NCBI RefSeq assembly: GCF_020080835.1
Contig: NC_058162.1
Coordinates: 5,223,323-5,287,322 of the forward strand
DNA from: Cotesia glomerata
Lineage: Eukaryota; Arthropoda; Insecta; Hymenoptera; Braconidae
Length of the DNA: 64,000 nt
Direction of reading: 5' to 3'
Part shown: one piece after another, positions 1-12,700 of the stretch
Numbering within the stretch: the first letter of the stretch is position 1
How the letters are laid out: the number at the start of each line of letters is the position of its first letter
Made by a program: the position numbers and the translations under genes
Notes under the pieces: model-generated
Databases searched by the model: none
What the model was told of the DNA's origin: nothing
The model's input: the letters and a program-made list of their open reading frames with translations, nothing else

Positions 1-360
1 TGTTTATAATAATAAAACGAATTTTTTAAATTATTTATTTTAAATAAGGTAAAAGCCCCAATTATTGACGCTATAAGAGACAAAGTTATGATTTGATTTT
101 TTTTAAGCAATCAAATATAAATATCGTTGAATTTTGTTTGTGGTAATGTCTTAAGTAATATTTTAACTAATCAATTTCTTTTTTTAAAATGATAATCAGT
201 GATATTTACTAATTAATTTTAAATAATTAAATAGATAATCTGGATACACCAATTATTGACGGGTTAAAAAACTGATTGATCTAATTATTGACGCCCCTAC
301 TGCACATGCGTCGAATCATTTGGTTATATTGTTATTTATCAAAAACTTGATATAAAGTAA

Positions 361-1020
361 TCCTAATATAAAATTTCCTAATATAAAATTGAGATGAAAT
401 GTATGTGGCATCAAACTATTCGTAACGTGATTGGTCGAATATATCATAAGCATGAAAATATATGCAAATGCTACAGTCAGGCGCGCGCTTGCGCGCGCAA
501 ATTCAAATTCTAGTCAATATTATTAAAGTTAATTAATAATAATTTCTATGAATGATTAATTATTATTAAAAATATAACAATTTATTCAAAAACTTATTTA
601 ACACCAAAACACGCCGAGTTATTTGACAGTTAAAAGCCTTGTATATAATCGCGTAACGTATTTTATACTTAAAATAAATAATAGTTTAAAAATCCTAATA
701 TAAAATTCCTAATATAAAATTGAGATGAAATGTATGTGGCATCAAACTATTCGTAACGTGATTGGTCGAATATATCATAAGCATGAAAATATATGCAAAT
801 GCTACAGTCAGGCGCGCGCTTGCGCGCGCAAATTCAAATTCTAGTCAATATTATTAAAGTTAATTAATAATAATTTCTATGAATGAATAATTATTATGAA
901 AAATATAACAATTTATTTAAAAACTTATTTAACACCAAAACACGCCGAGTTATTTGACAGTTAAAAGCCTTGTATATAATCGCGTAACGTATTTTATACT
1001 TAAAATAAATAATAGTTTAA
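361..1020. repeat. Tandem duplication, two ~330 bp units
   Basis: The unit starting CCTAATATAAAATT near 361 is repeated almost exactly from about 695. Each unit carries a GC-rich perfect palindrome, GCGCGCGCTTGCGCGCGC, near 481 and 812, which is conspicuous in this AT-rich sequence. The second copy differs by only a few substitutions, so the duplication is young. No coding potential is seen. Confidence 0.85.
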
Positions 1021-1690
1021 AAAAACTAAAAACACGCTTTTTATAGAAAACCAAACTAAAAAATAGAAAATAAATTTAAATTAAGAATAGTGTTAAAAAT
1101 TTCAATAAATATAAATTAATAATAGTGTAAATAAAAAAAATGTATTTTATTTTAAAAAAAGCGTGAGGTGCAATAATACTGAAGTTAGCCGTCAGCTGTC
1201 AATTTAAAAAATTTTTATACCAAATCAATTACAATAAAAAAATGCTTCTAAAAATTTTCACTTGTAATTTTTACTAAGTTTCACATGTGAAATTTGTAAA
1301 TTAAATTTTTTTTATAATAATTTAATTGTCATAAAATTCTAAGAATATTTTTTGTCTGTCAACTTCAGTGTCATGTGAGGTGCATGGTGTCAATAGTTAT
1401 AAATATTTTATTGACAGATATGAGTAGAGTGATTATCATTTTGATAATATCTTAAAAAGCACCCCACGCTTTTTTTAAAATAAAATACATTTTTTTTATT
1501 TACACTATTATTAATTTATATTTATTGAAATTTTTAACACTATTCTTAATTTAAATTTATTTTCTATTTTTTAGTTTGGTTTTCTATAAAAAGCGTGTTT
1601 TTAGTTTTTAAACTATTATTTATTTTTACTTTTAGTTTGGTTTATTTATAAAAGCGTGATTTTTTAGTTTTTTTAAACTATTATTTGTTG
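1020..1690. repeat. Foldback repeat with nested MITE
   Basis: The stretch at about 1022-1172 reappears inverted at about 1455-1610; both contain the AAAAAGCGTG motif and an AATAGTG-rich arm. Between the arms, at about 1173-1373, lies a small inverted-repeat element that starts ATACTGAAGTTAGCCG and ends TCAACTTCAGTGT, a member of the 'GTTAGCCG' MITE family found throughout the window. Confidence 0.7.
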
Positions 1691-1708
1691 ATTATCAAAA
1701 ATATTCAG

Positions 1709-1942
1709 GCGCGCAAATTACCCACGGAGAGTTACATACTGACATACTGACATACTGACATACAAGTGAAGCTAATAAAAAATAATTATTTATAAATATT
1801 ATAAATACGGGGAATCAGAGTTGGATTTCGGAGAGCGAGCCTGAGAAACGGCTACCAGAACCAAGGAAGGCCGCAGGCGCGCAGATTACCCACGGAGAGT
1901 TACTGACATACTGACAAACTGACATACAAGTGAAGCTAATAT
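1709..1942. repeat. Spaced direct repeat with GACATACT iterations
   Basis: A block of about 67 bp beginning CAGGCGCGCAAATTACCCAC near 1709 recurs near 1875. Each copy contains several GACATACT repeats and ends in ACAAGTGAAGCTAAT. The short open frame across it has no recognisable product. Confidence 0.7.
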
Positions 1943-2229
1943 AAAGCGTGTAAAAAAAGGCGTCATAGCGCTGTTGACTGGCTGTCAATATGGGATTCAC
2001 CATAAAAATTATGAACTAGGTATTGACTCCCATTATTTAAATATTATAAAGCATACAATTAATTTCGATTATTCAATTTTATAAATATTTCATGTACTGT
2101 TAATTAAAAAAAAATAGGTCATATAATTACATGAAAAAATTAATTTAAACTCGGCAGTTAAAAAAAATGCTTTTCTAACCAAAGTTGTTAAGAAAATAGA
2201 CGCTCGTAAGCTGATTTGATGAACTGGTG

Positions 2230-3440
2230 GTAACTTTATTTTTTTTTAATAATTAATATTTAATATTTATTTTATTTTTATTTTTATTTTATTTCAATAA
2301 ACAAACCCAACAGCCTAGGCCATTAACAGGGTTAATAATACAATCGTTAGTACATAAGAAAAATAAATTTTTGATGTATAACAAGATGACTTATAGCTAG
2401 CATAGTGATTTCATTCATTTCCACTCATAAAAATTGCTGAGTAATTATTGCTTATTACTTATTAATTATTACCTATTAAAAATTACTTATTAACTATTAA
2501 TTCATAATTGCACATCTTTAACGCCACTTAGTTGCTAGTTTGCCAAGTAACGCAGTTACATAGCCATTAGGACAATTCAACATATCAAGTGCAGGTTCCC
2601 ATTGATAAAAGCGATTCACTGTATTAGAGATGCGATATATTGGCGCTGCCTGAGAAAAGTTAGATTTAGCAATAGGTATGTACATTGGAGTTTGATTTCT
2701 CATACCTAAGACTGGTATCTTAAATTTAAACAGTGATAGCAATTGAGGACAATCCACCAAGTTGTTAAATAATTTAGTTGCAAAGGAGAATTCCGCACAG
2801 ATGCGTCTTTCATCGAGAGTAAGATATTCGCATTCTTTGCATAGCGTGAGATCTGCAATTCCCCGAGCCGGATAAAGTCCAGTTTTTTTCCAAATTAAAA
2901 ATTTTAAAAACCTTCTTTGAACTCTTTCAATCTTAGTGGACTGTCCTGATTATATAACAATATTAATGATATTAATTGGTATTTATTGCCATAATTTATA
3001 GCTAAATTTGTCATTAAAGACAAATTTGGGAACTGGGGAAATAAAGGATAAAGGGGGGAGGAGGGACCTTTCTCAGTAGGAATTTTTCGGTAACCGAAAA
3101 AATAATTCAGACAGCCCAGACCGGGACTCGAACCCGGATCATTTGGTTACGCGCCAAAGGCTCTGCCAGTTAAGCTATCCGAGACATTGTCCGTAACTAC
3201 CATTCCGTCACCTAATAATGATATTATATAACAATTTAATGGCATTAAGATTATTAAAGTTTTTTGAAACTCGAGTAATGAACCCTAGCGTTTTCCAGGC
3301 TTCAGACATAATATTATTAATGTGCGTTGCAAAAGTAAGTTTACTGTCAAATGTTACCCCAAGTATTTTGACTGTAGTACTCTTATCTAAAATTTTTCCA
3401 GATATGTTGTAGTCAAAGTTGATAATATTTTTCCTCCGAG
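2230..3440 (-). pseudogene. LINE remnant: C-terminal end of reverse transcriptase ORF and 3' tail
   Basis: The minus strand encodes broken pieces of the last part of a non-LTR retrotransposon ORF2. From about 3425 to 3230 the frame contains ILGVTFDSKLTFATHI and GFITRVSKNF. From about 2955 to 2520 it contains IERVQRRFLKFL and then the final 80 residues. These are typical of jockey/CR1-like elements. Reading is interrupted by a SINE at 2975-3215. The 3' end near 2230-2340 has the 'CCCTGTTAATGGCC...GCTGTTGGGTT' tail followed by AAATAAAAT repeats. The copy is dead: 5'-truncated and interrupted. Confidence 0.85.
2975..3215 (-). mobile_element. tRNA-derived SINE inserted in the LINE remnant
   Basis: The minus strand starts with a tRNA-like head (about 3187-3116). 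It has A-box-like sequence and a perfect B-box arm, CCGGG-TTCGAGT-CCCGG, but the acceptor ends do not pair and U33 is missing, so it is not a functional tRNA. A body containing CCCCCCTTTATCC and a GGCAATAAAT tail follow. An 11 bp direct repeat, TAATGATATTA, flanks it at 2964-2974 and 3216-3226, which is a target-site duplication. Part of the same body occurs at 30296-30400. Confidence 0.82.
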
Positions 3441-3604
3441 TGAGTGTTTAGAACTGAAAGTGATTTTTTTTCAATTTTTTAATTAATTAGAATTTAATAA
3501 AAATTTATTCGATCGTTATTCTTATTACAGATAATTTAATATATTTAAAGATAATTTAGGGTGTCAATATTTAGACCCCCGTCAATAATTGGGGCTTTTA
3601 CCTT

Positions 3605-4935
3605 ACATTCAATTTTTTAATTTAAAAACTTCACAAGATAATTTAAAATTTTCCCGCCAGAAAGTTTAGAGGTCGCTTCTCTCCAGTCAAACAATCTAAA
3701 CAATCCGCGGTTTATGTTTTGTAATGTTGGTACTACTTTAAACGTGATGCGTTTTTGTTTTTGTTTATGAGGTTAAAGTAGGCTACCAAAGGTAGTTTTA
3801 TTTCCTTTATTTACATGTGGATTATAAGCACAAGCACTTTTATCTTCGCACATGCATGTTAAACAGATTGTTGAGATTAATTAATTAATAATAAAGTGAC
3901 AAGTGTAATTGTAGGTGTCAACAAGTAGTTCATATCATTATTATCTTTCTTTTTAATAATATAAGAATATCTTGCAATGGAAATATTTATTAATTTCTTT
4001 CCTGGTTAGTTTTATTTTTTTTTTTTTTTTTCGGTTATTGTGACTTGATACAATCACAAATAATGAAAGGATTAACGCTAGCAATAAGAAAATTAGATCA
4101 GCCATATAATACATAAATATAAAATAAAATATACAAGATTTATTTAATTAAATAATACTAAAGTTAACTGACAACTGTTAATTATTCAAGTTATTACTTA
4201 TAACAAATAAATTACAATAATAAAAATGCTTTTAAAAATTTTCACTAATAATTTTTTTTTTTAATTTTCACAAGTGGAATTTTTTTATTGTTTTTTTTTT
4301 TTAAATAATTCCATTGTAATAAAATTCTAAAAAAAATTTTACAACACTAAAGTTAGCTGACGTTTTTAATTTTTTAATTATTAAATTAGAAATAAAAAAT
4401 ATTTTTTAAAAATTACACTTACAGTTTTTCAAGTTTTTTACAAATGAAATTTTTTTTTATTTTGCAATAATTTTTTTAATACAAAAAAAAATTCTAAAAA
4501 TTCTTAGATGTCGGCTAAATTAATTTTCATAAAATTTTTTGTCTGTCAACTTCAGTATCATTTAACTAATAAAATGTAAGATGATAGTTGATTTTATTGC
4601 AACTATGTATGGTGTTCTGTATTTAATGCTCAAGTGAACTTCGCATTGTGTGTTTTGACAGTTTTTGGTTAAATTCATCACAGTGCAATTTAAAAGGACT
4701 AATGTGTTAATTAGTTTATGATTTATTAATTGTGTGTCATTAGTGAGAAGTTTATTAAATTTATAATTATGATAATTTATAATAATAAATTATTTTTAAT
4801 GAAGTTATTGTGATGATTGTTATGACAGTGTTTTTTTTACTCCAAAATTTTTTTTGTAAAATTTTCAAAAAATTCAATTGTTTTATAAATTTTATTACTT
4901 TTTTTTGTGAAAATTTTCAAAAAAATAAAGATTCC
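3605..4935. other. Non-coding interval with GTTAGCCG-family MITEs
   Basis: No gene is seen. About 3605-4150 and 4563-4935 look like single-copy AT-rich DNA. About 4157-4562 holds one or two nested inverted-repeat elements of the family whose ends read ACTAAAGTTA...TCAACTTCAGTAT. Confidence 0.55.
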
Positions 4936-5007
4936 GGGCTCGTCCGGGATTTGAACCCGGGACCTCTCGCACCCGAAGCGAGAATCATACCCCTAGACCA
5001 ACGAGCC
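4936..5007 (-). tRNA. tRNA-Pro (anticodon CGG)
   Basis: A complete 72 nt cloverleaf can be drawn on the minus strand. The 7 bp acceptor stem is GGCTCGT/ACGAGCC with discriminator C. The anticodon stem is CTCGC/GCGAG around loop TTCGGGT, giving anticodon CGG with U33 present. The T arm is CCGGG-TTCAAAT-CCCGG. A canonical B box (GGTTCAAATCC) is present, and a run of T follows within about 20 nt downstream, which suits RNA polymerase III termination. Unlike the two SINE tRNA heads in the window, all stems pair. Confidence 0.93.
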
Positions 5008-5247
5008 GAGTTTGCAGGGAAAATGGCGGTATCAATGTTGAGTCTGCGTTTTTTGGAGTAAAAAATTAATCAAAATTCTGGAATTTTTCCCAAAAAACAA
5101 ACAGAAAAATAAAAAAAATATGGTTTTATTTAATTTTTATGTAAATTCAATAAAGTTTATTAATAAATTACAATTAAATTCATAAATTCTAATTATTACT
5201 CCAATTTATATTTAAGTAATGAATATTAAATAATTATTAATTTAGAA

Positions 5248-5663
5248 TTAATTGTGGCTTGGATCAATTATTTGTCCGCTGAAGATTATTGTTTCGTCTT
5301 TTATAATAAAAAATATGAAAGGACGATTTACTGTAAATTTGATTTTATGATTCATGCAGGAATTATCATCGCCTTTGCCTGAAAAAATAAATAATATTCG
5401 TTGTTAATAATTAAAATTTAATTTACATATTTATCAAAACTTTTTGTAAAGAAATGCATTTTTCAAGCAATAAAAATATTTTGGAGCACTTATTTCTAAA
5501 TTGACGTTAAAAGTACATCAATAATATACTTACAACTATAATAAGGTCTAACACAATCTCCTTCATTTACTCTTAAGACAGTTTTTTGTAAGACTCGACT
5601 AATTTTTGCCTTTTCAGACACACAGCAAAGATTAGAATTGTCCATTGTTTTGTTAATATTAAT
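5248..5663 (-). other. Serpin reactive-centre loop and C-terminal exons
   Basis: Exons 10 and 11 encode QKTVLRVNEGDCVRPYYSC, then KGDDNSCMNHKIK, then FTVNRPFIFFI and a stop after IIDPSHN. Inhibitory serpins carry a hinge close to NEEGTEAAAA so that the loop can insert into sheet A. Here one Glu is missing, P14 is Asp and the next positions are Cys-Val-Arg-Pro-Tyr. Two cysteines flank the likely scissile region and could form a disulphide. The rest of the breach and shutter region is retained, so the gene looks folded but non-inhibitory. Confidence 0.75.
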
Positions 5664-6705
5664 CTAAAAATAAAATATTATTGTTATTAGAAAATAAAAT
5701 AAATAAATGAATAAAAAATAAAATTACCTTGTCTGAATAATTGTGTAAGTCAATAAAACTTTGAATTTTAAATTTCGGCAAAGATAACTCAACAATCTTT
5801 ACTTTTGCGTGATGGTTAAAATCAGTGTACTGAAATTTATTAAGATGTTTAAGAACATCAGATAAATTTTTTTCCTTATCTGGTAAAACAACAATCATTT
5901 TAAGCTCTTGATATTTATTCGCCTGGAAAAAGTAATGATCATCAACAAATCCAGGTAAGTAAGTCCAATTCTGTCATGTTTAATTTTTACCTTTAAAGGA
6001 AGCTCAATAACTGCAGCAGATAAATAATTCATGTGGTAATAACGAAATGCATGTATTTGCAGCATCGTACATACATACTTGTACGTATTATTCCCAATGT
6101 AGAATAGTTTTTGATCATTAAACAACTGGTCGAATGGGTATACCCAATTGGTCTGGAGATAGCCAACACCAGCGAGAATTAAGGATGTATTTTCATTTAC
6201 CACTTCATCTGAAATTCAATATGAGCGTAATAAAAACTAGCAACCTTGCAGTCACTATGTGACTGACGTGACTTGTGAACTATAAATCAATAAAATATTG
6301 CTCTATTAAATAATGACTTTTGTTAAATTGAACTGTAATTTGTTAACTATTGAAATTTTTAAAGATATAAACTCATCCTGATGTTACACTTATCAAGAGC
6401 TTTCATTTGAGTACCCACATGCATTTTTGATATATTTTTCATATATACATATATATAAATATATAAAATATATGAAAAATTGACGTGGGTATTCAAATGA
6501 AAGGACTCGATGAGTGTAGTGTCGAAGTGAGCTTATATCTTTAAAAATGTCAATATTTCTCATAATACAAAGTCGTTTCTTAATTATGTAAAATTGCACT
6601 GTACTTTCTTAATTATTGATGTTTTTAAAGATATAAGCTCATCCTGATGTTACACTCATCAAGAGCTTTCATTTGAGTACCCACATGCATTTTAATATAT
6701 TTTTC

Positions 6706-6768
<63 letters not shown>

Positions 6769-9700
6769 TATATAAAATATATTAAAAATTGATGTAGGTA
6801 CTCAAATGAAAGGTTTTGATGAGTGTAACACCAAGATGAGCTTATATCTTGAAAGATGTCAATAGTTTACGAGATAAAAGGTAATTTCTTAATTATGTAT
6901 CCAGAGATGGAGAATTTTCGAATGTAGCCTAAATATTCATCATAATAAATTGACTATCGGTGAGAACTATAAGAAACTTTGAAAAGGCACAAATTCAAAT
7001 CAAGACCTATGCAGTGACTCTAAATTTTACAAATAAAACTGATTTTATCATATTACTATTCTGGACACAAAATTTTTCTTATTCTCTTATTAATGTAGAT
7101 TAAGCAAAAAAATTTCAACTAAGTAATCAACGAATTTTCATACGTTCACTGTTACTGATGACTTTTTGTGCATAATTGTTGGTTTTATTTGCAACCCAGC
7201 GATTAATTTGTTCAACAGCGTCGTTTCCTTTTTTGTAATCAACACTTATTGGATCTGATTGGTAAGTATCCTGAATTAAGTTCCTGTATTCTGGACTAAT
7301 TTCCACGTTTTGAGGCAGAAATATTTTATCACCCAGAATCAATGTTGTTTTGTTCATATCCTGAAGATAAATAATTTATAAATTAAAAACTTTAAAATAT
7401 AAATATTTAAACCAACAAACCTTAAGCGAATCCACTAAAAATTTTATAGGCCGTAATTCTTCCTTAGATATTTCTTTAGACAAATGTAAAGTATTATCTA
7501 ATTCCTTTTTAGTGTCTTTACAGGCTCCGTTTTCAGCCATCAATAATAAAAGCGCAAAATTAATAGGCGCGATTGCGTAATTTGTGGTATTGTCTTTTAA
7601 AACAGCCTAAAAAAATCATCCAATTAATTCAAGCTCCGGTTAAGGGGGGAAATACCTGTAGAAGGCCGTTTTCATGCTGATTTTCATGAATTTTTTTAAG
7701 GTATAAAAAATTAATATTATTTATTGAAACTATCAGGTTATTTTATACATATATTTATGAGTATTTTTTCGTATTAAACAACAATATAAGTTAAAAAATA
7801 GCGGAAATATCAGCTGATACACATCGTAAGTTGTCATCCGACTTAGCCGTCTGTGTGCAGTATGGAAGCCACAATTTTTATTTGAAAGCAATGCCACAGA
7901 AAAGTTACTTTATTTATATGTGTATCTTCCATATGAACCTCAATTCCAAAAAAAAAGGCAAAAACTTGCATTTTTTAGAGGGCTGTAAAATTAAGTCGTG
8001 ATTTTTTACCACTTTTTCATACGTTGTTTATTAAAAAAAAAAATAGTTTAAATAAAAATATCGCTTTCGATTGAGGTTCATATTCAAGGCAATTGTATAA
8101 AAAATATTATAAGCCATATCGTAAGATGATTGGCTTAAAACTCTTTGAGCTAGACTGCACACAGTTTTGAAAAAACTCGTTTCGAGAAAAACGCGTTTGA
8201 AAAAAAAGTTAATGTAAAATAGTATTAAAGTAATTACTAAATCGCTTATAATTTTTGAACCAATAGCAATTTTTACTTGAAATTAAAAATCTATATTTTT
8301 GAATAGTTTTACAAGCGATTTATAAAAAAAAATTGAAATTTTTTAAGCCCGTACACGTATTTCCTCCCTTAATAAAACAAACTTACATGGAAAAAAAATG
8401 TTCTTGAATCAAGTATATAATTTTGAAGAACTTGATATTCTTGATTTGAGTAGAAAAATTCTTGATTTAAGGAAATTTTACTTAATTCAAAAAATTTTCG
8501 CCTTGATTCAATTAACCTCTTCAAAATTACATTCTTGGTTCAAGAATTTTTCTCTTGAATCAACTTAATTTTTTTTTTTCAGTGTACCTTCGTCAAATCC
8601 AGACTAAACTTATTGATACTGTTTATAATTTTCTTCAGCGCCTTCTTCTCTAAAGGTTGCATTGTAATATTTTCAAGTTTGTCAATAGTATCTTTGTCTA
8701 CTTTAAGACAATTATCCAAATCAGACTTTGGATTTTCAGGCTTCGGAGTTTCTTCAGAAGGTACTGATTCAGTTGTAGTCGTCAACGCTTCAGGTGTCTT
8801 TAAAGTCTTATCATCCCTATCATCATCAGTATGTCCACCAGAAGCCGATTCATCTTTTTTAGCAGTAGTATGACTTGATTCAGTAACACCAGGTGGTGAA
8901 TCACACATCATCATATTATCTTCACTATCTTTGGTAGAAGATTCAGGACTTTTTGGTTCAGTAGTCTTCTTATCATCTTCAGAAGGTACTTTGCTAGTTT
9001 CTTCAGTAGTTGTTACACCATTTTTAGTTAATGGAAGAGGTGTAGAAGTAGTATTTGTATCAGCAGTTGGCTCACTAACTGCACTAAATTCACTTTCGAC
9101 GTCACGTGGTTCATCGTCAACAAATTTTGGACTAGTTTTTTCCGGACTCAGTGTAGTTACACCCAGTGGTGTTATAATACCTTCACTGCTTCGCTCAGTA
9201 CTAAATTTTTCAGTCTCATCTTTTTTAGAAGGTTCAGTTCTTTCTTCTTTTGGAGTTCTATCACTTGGTTTAGGTGTAGTAGGTGTCTCTACCGTTGTAA
9301 ATTTCTCTGTAGTTCCATCACCAGAAGATGTGACATTTTTATCTTTAGTTACACCTGGTATAAACATTCTATCCTCACCTTCACTGTCACTAAGATCTAA
9401 TGGTGGTTTATCGTCTAACGTTTTAGCAGTATCATTTTTTGTAGTGATATCTTTTATTTCAGGACTGACAGTAGTTGAAATAGCTGAACTGTAAATTAAA
9501 ATAAAATTAATCTATATTATTAAGAGAATAAGCAAAATTTTGTGGCTAGTGTATTTATATGATAAAATGGGTTTTTATGATTAAATTTGATATCGTTGGA
9601 AGAGTCTTGACCTGGAGTGGTGCATTTTCATGGTTTCATATCATTCTCACCAATAATCAGTTTATGATGATAAGTATTTTGGTTGCATTCGAAAATTCTC

Positions 9701-12700
9701 TCTAGATGTATAATTAAGGAATGATCTTGTATCTTAGGAAATATTGACATTATTAAAGATATAAGCTCATCCCGATATTACACTCATCGAGACCTTTCAT
9801 TTGAGTACCCCCATCATTTTTTCATATATTTATATATTTATATATATGTATATATGAAAAATATATCAAAAATGCATGTGGGTACTCAAATAAAAGCTTT
9901 TGATTAGTGTAACATCGGGATAAGCTTAAATCTTTAAAAACGTCAATAGTTAAGAAAGTACAGTTTAATTTTACATAATTAAGAAACGACCTTATATCCT
10001 GAGAATTATTGACATTTTTAAAAATATAAGCACATCCCGATGTTATACTCATCGAGACCTTTCATTTGAGTACCCACATCATTTTTTCATATATTTATAT
10101 ATATTATATATATGTATATATGAAAAATATATTAAAAATGCATGTGGGTACTCTAATGAAAGCACTTGATGAGTGTAACATTGGGATGAGCTTATATCTT
10201 TAAAAATATCAATAATTAAGAAATTACCTTGTATCTTGTTAACTACTGACATTTTTAAAGATATAAGCTCATCCCGACGTTGCACTCTCCGAGACCTTTC
10301 ATTTAAGTACCCACATCATTTTGTCATATATTTATATATATTATATATATATATATATATATGTATATATGAAAAATATATCAAAAATGCATGTGGGTAC
10401 TCAAATGAAAGCTCTTGATGAGTGTAACATCGGGATGAGCTTATATCTTCAAAAACGTCATTATTTAAGAAAGTACAGTGCAATTTAACAAAAGTCATTA
10501 TTTAATAAAGCAAAATTTTATTTATTTATAGTTCTCAAGTCACGACAGTCACATAGTGACTGCAAGGTAGGTAGTATATTTAAAATTATTTTTAAAAAAT
10601 TTTCTTTACCTTAAAGTTGTATGATTTGATTCAGTAACACCAGGTGTTGAATCACACATCATCATATTATCTTCACTATCTTTGGTAGAAGATTCAGGAC
10701 TTTTTGGTTCAGTAGTCTTCTTATCATCTTCAGAAGGTACTTTGCTAGTTTCTTCAGTAGTTGTTACACCATTTTTAGTTAATGGAAGAGGTGTAGAAGT
10801 AGTATTTGTATCAGCAGTTGGCTCACTAACTGCACTAAATTTACTTTCGACGTCACGTGGTTCATCGTCAACAAATTTTGGACTAGTTTTTTCCGGACTC
10901 AGTGTAGTTACACCCAGTGGTGTTATAATACCTTCACTGCTTCGCTCAGTACTAAATTTTTCAGTCTCATCTTTTTTAGAAGGTTCAGTTGTTTCTTCTT
11001 TTGGAGTTCTATTACTTGGTTTAGGTGTAGTAGGTGTCTCTACCGTTGTAAATTTCTCTGTAGTTCCATCACCAGAAGATGTGACATTTTTATCTTTAGT
11101 TACACCTGGTATAAACATTCTATCCTCACCTTTACTGTCACTAAGATCTAATGGTGGTTTATCGTCTAACATTTTAATAGTATCATTTTTTGTAGTGATA
11201 TCTTTCATTTCAGGACTGACAGTAGTTGAAATAGCTGAACTGTAAATTAAAATAAAATTAATCTATATTATTAAGAGAATAAGCAAAATTTTGTGGCTAG
11301 TGTATTTATATGATAAAATGGGTTTTTATGATTAAATTTGATATCGTTGGAAGAGTCTTGACCTGGAGTGGTGCATTTTCATGGTTTCATATCATTCTCA
11401 CCAATAATCAGTTTATGATGATAAGTCTTTTGGTTGCATTCGAAAATTCTCTCTAGATGTATAATTAAGAAATGATCTTGTATCTTAGGAAATATTGACA
11501 TTATTAAAGATATAAGCTCATCCCGATATTACACTCATCGAGACCTTTCATTTGAGTACCCCCATCATTTTTTCATATATTTATATATTTATATATATGG
11601 GTCATTCCACCAAATAAGAACATTTTTACGGGGCGACCCTCGCGGATTATGTTTAAAATTTATGGAGGTGTTCTCTATCATAAGACAAAAATTCCCTGAG
11701 AGTTTTAGCTCTTAATACGCAGCGGTCTTGAAGTTATGATTTTTTGAAATTTTGGAAAAAATTTTTTTTCAACTTTTTCGTCAATTTTTCTGATATGAAA
11801 AACATTTCTAAACAAAATCGACAAACATTGTATTTTGTAGGAAAAATTCTCAGCTTTTGAATGAAAATATTTATTTTTTCATAAACTCATCAGAAGATCC
11901 TTAAAAATCGAATTAAAGTGGAAAAATTGATTTTTTTCGGTGTGCAGCCCGAAATTCTTCAAATTTGAATTTTTTTTTCTGAAAGCTGAGAGTTTTTTAC
12001 ACAAAATATAGCATTTGGCCGATGTGCATATTTTTTTTTTCGTCGAAATTAAATTAAATGTTAGATTCACTATGCAGTAATATAATTCAGAATAGTAATA
12101 TAATTTTCTCTTTAATACTAAAATTATAGTACTCAGAAATTTTGAACCACTTGCTTAAAAGATGAGTCTATACTTCGTCACTTATCATGCAGATGATATC
12201 AGTGAATCTGAGAATGTTGATTTAGACTCTGGTGAAATGACTACTAATACTTTGAATTCCACAAAAGTTCCAGGCAATCAGCCGCTTAAGTTAGATGTAA
12301 AAAAACTTGTCATTGATTTTTATGAAAGCGAAGAAAACTCAAAACAATTAGCCGGCATGAAAGATTTTAAATCTGTGAAGGATTGTGATGGAAATCGAAC
12401 TAGGGTACAAAAAAAGTTGATTCTTTGTAATTTAAAAGAATTGTACCAAAGCTTCAAAGCGCAATATAATTCAGTGGCAATCGGATTTTCTAAATTCGCT
12501 AGTTTGAGGCCTACTTATTGTATTCTTGCTGGAAGTAGTGGTACACATGTCGTATGTGTTTGTACTATTCATCAAAATGTAAAATTGATGTTAGAAGGTA
12601 CTTGTGTATTTGACATTCTCTATAATTGTACTAAAACTAGTTATTAATCTTATTACATTTATTCCATTTAGGATGTAATTTTCCAAAATTTGCGAAAAAC

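Larger units (their letters stand above)
46..3604. mobile_element. 3.6 kb terminal-inverted-repeat element (GGTAAAAGCCCC family)
   Basis: The left end begins AAGGTAAAAGCCCCAATTAT and the right end is its exact reverse complement, followed at both ends by TTGACG. I see no transposase between the ends. The interior is a composite of a tandem duplication, a foldback, a LINE remnant and a SINE. Related ends (GGTAAAAGACC...) bound the repeats at 33147-33328 and 35347-36777, so this is a dispersed non-autonomous family. The superfamily is unassigned and the target-site duplication is unclear. Confidence 0.7.

Noticed and set aside
3116..3187. tRNA gene candidate
   Set aside because: B box is perfect but acceptor halves do not pair and U33 is absent; flanking target duplications show it is the head of a SINE.
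4810..5061. ORF of 83 residues on the plus strand
   Set aside because: It runs straight across the tRNA-Pro gene in antisense and has no recognisable domain.
8613..9494. Long plus-strand ORFs at 8613-8873 and 8931-9494
   Set aside because: They are antisense shadows of the Thr/Ser-rich serpin exon, whose codon bias leaves the opposite strand open; the plus-strand protein is low-complexity Ser/Val. The same applies to 10682-11245.
6393..10498. Several 60-76 residue ORFs rich in YIYIY and SFEYP
   Set aside because: They come from palindromic units and TA microsatellites of the Helitron-like elements.
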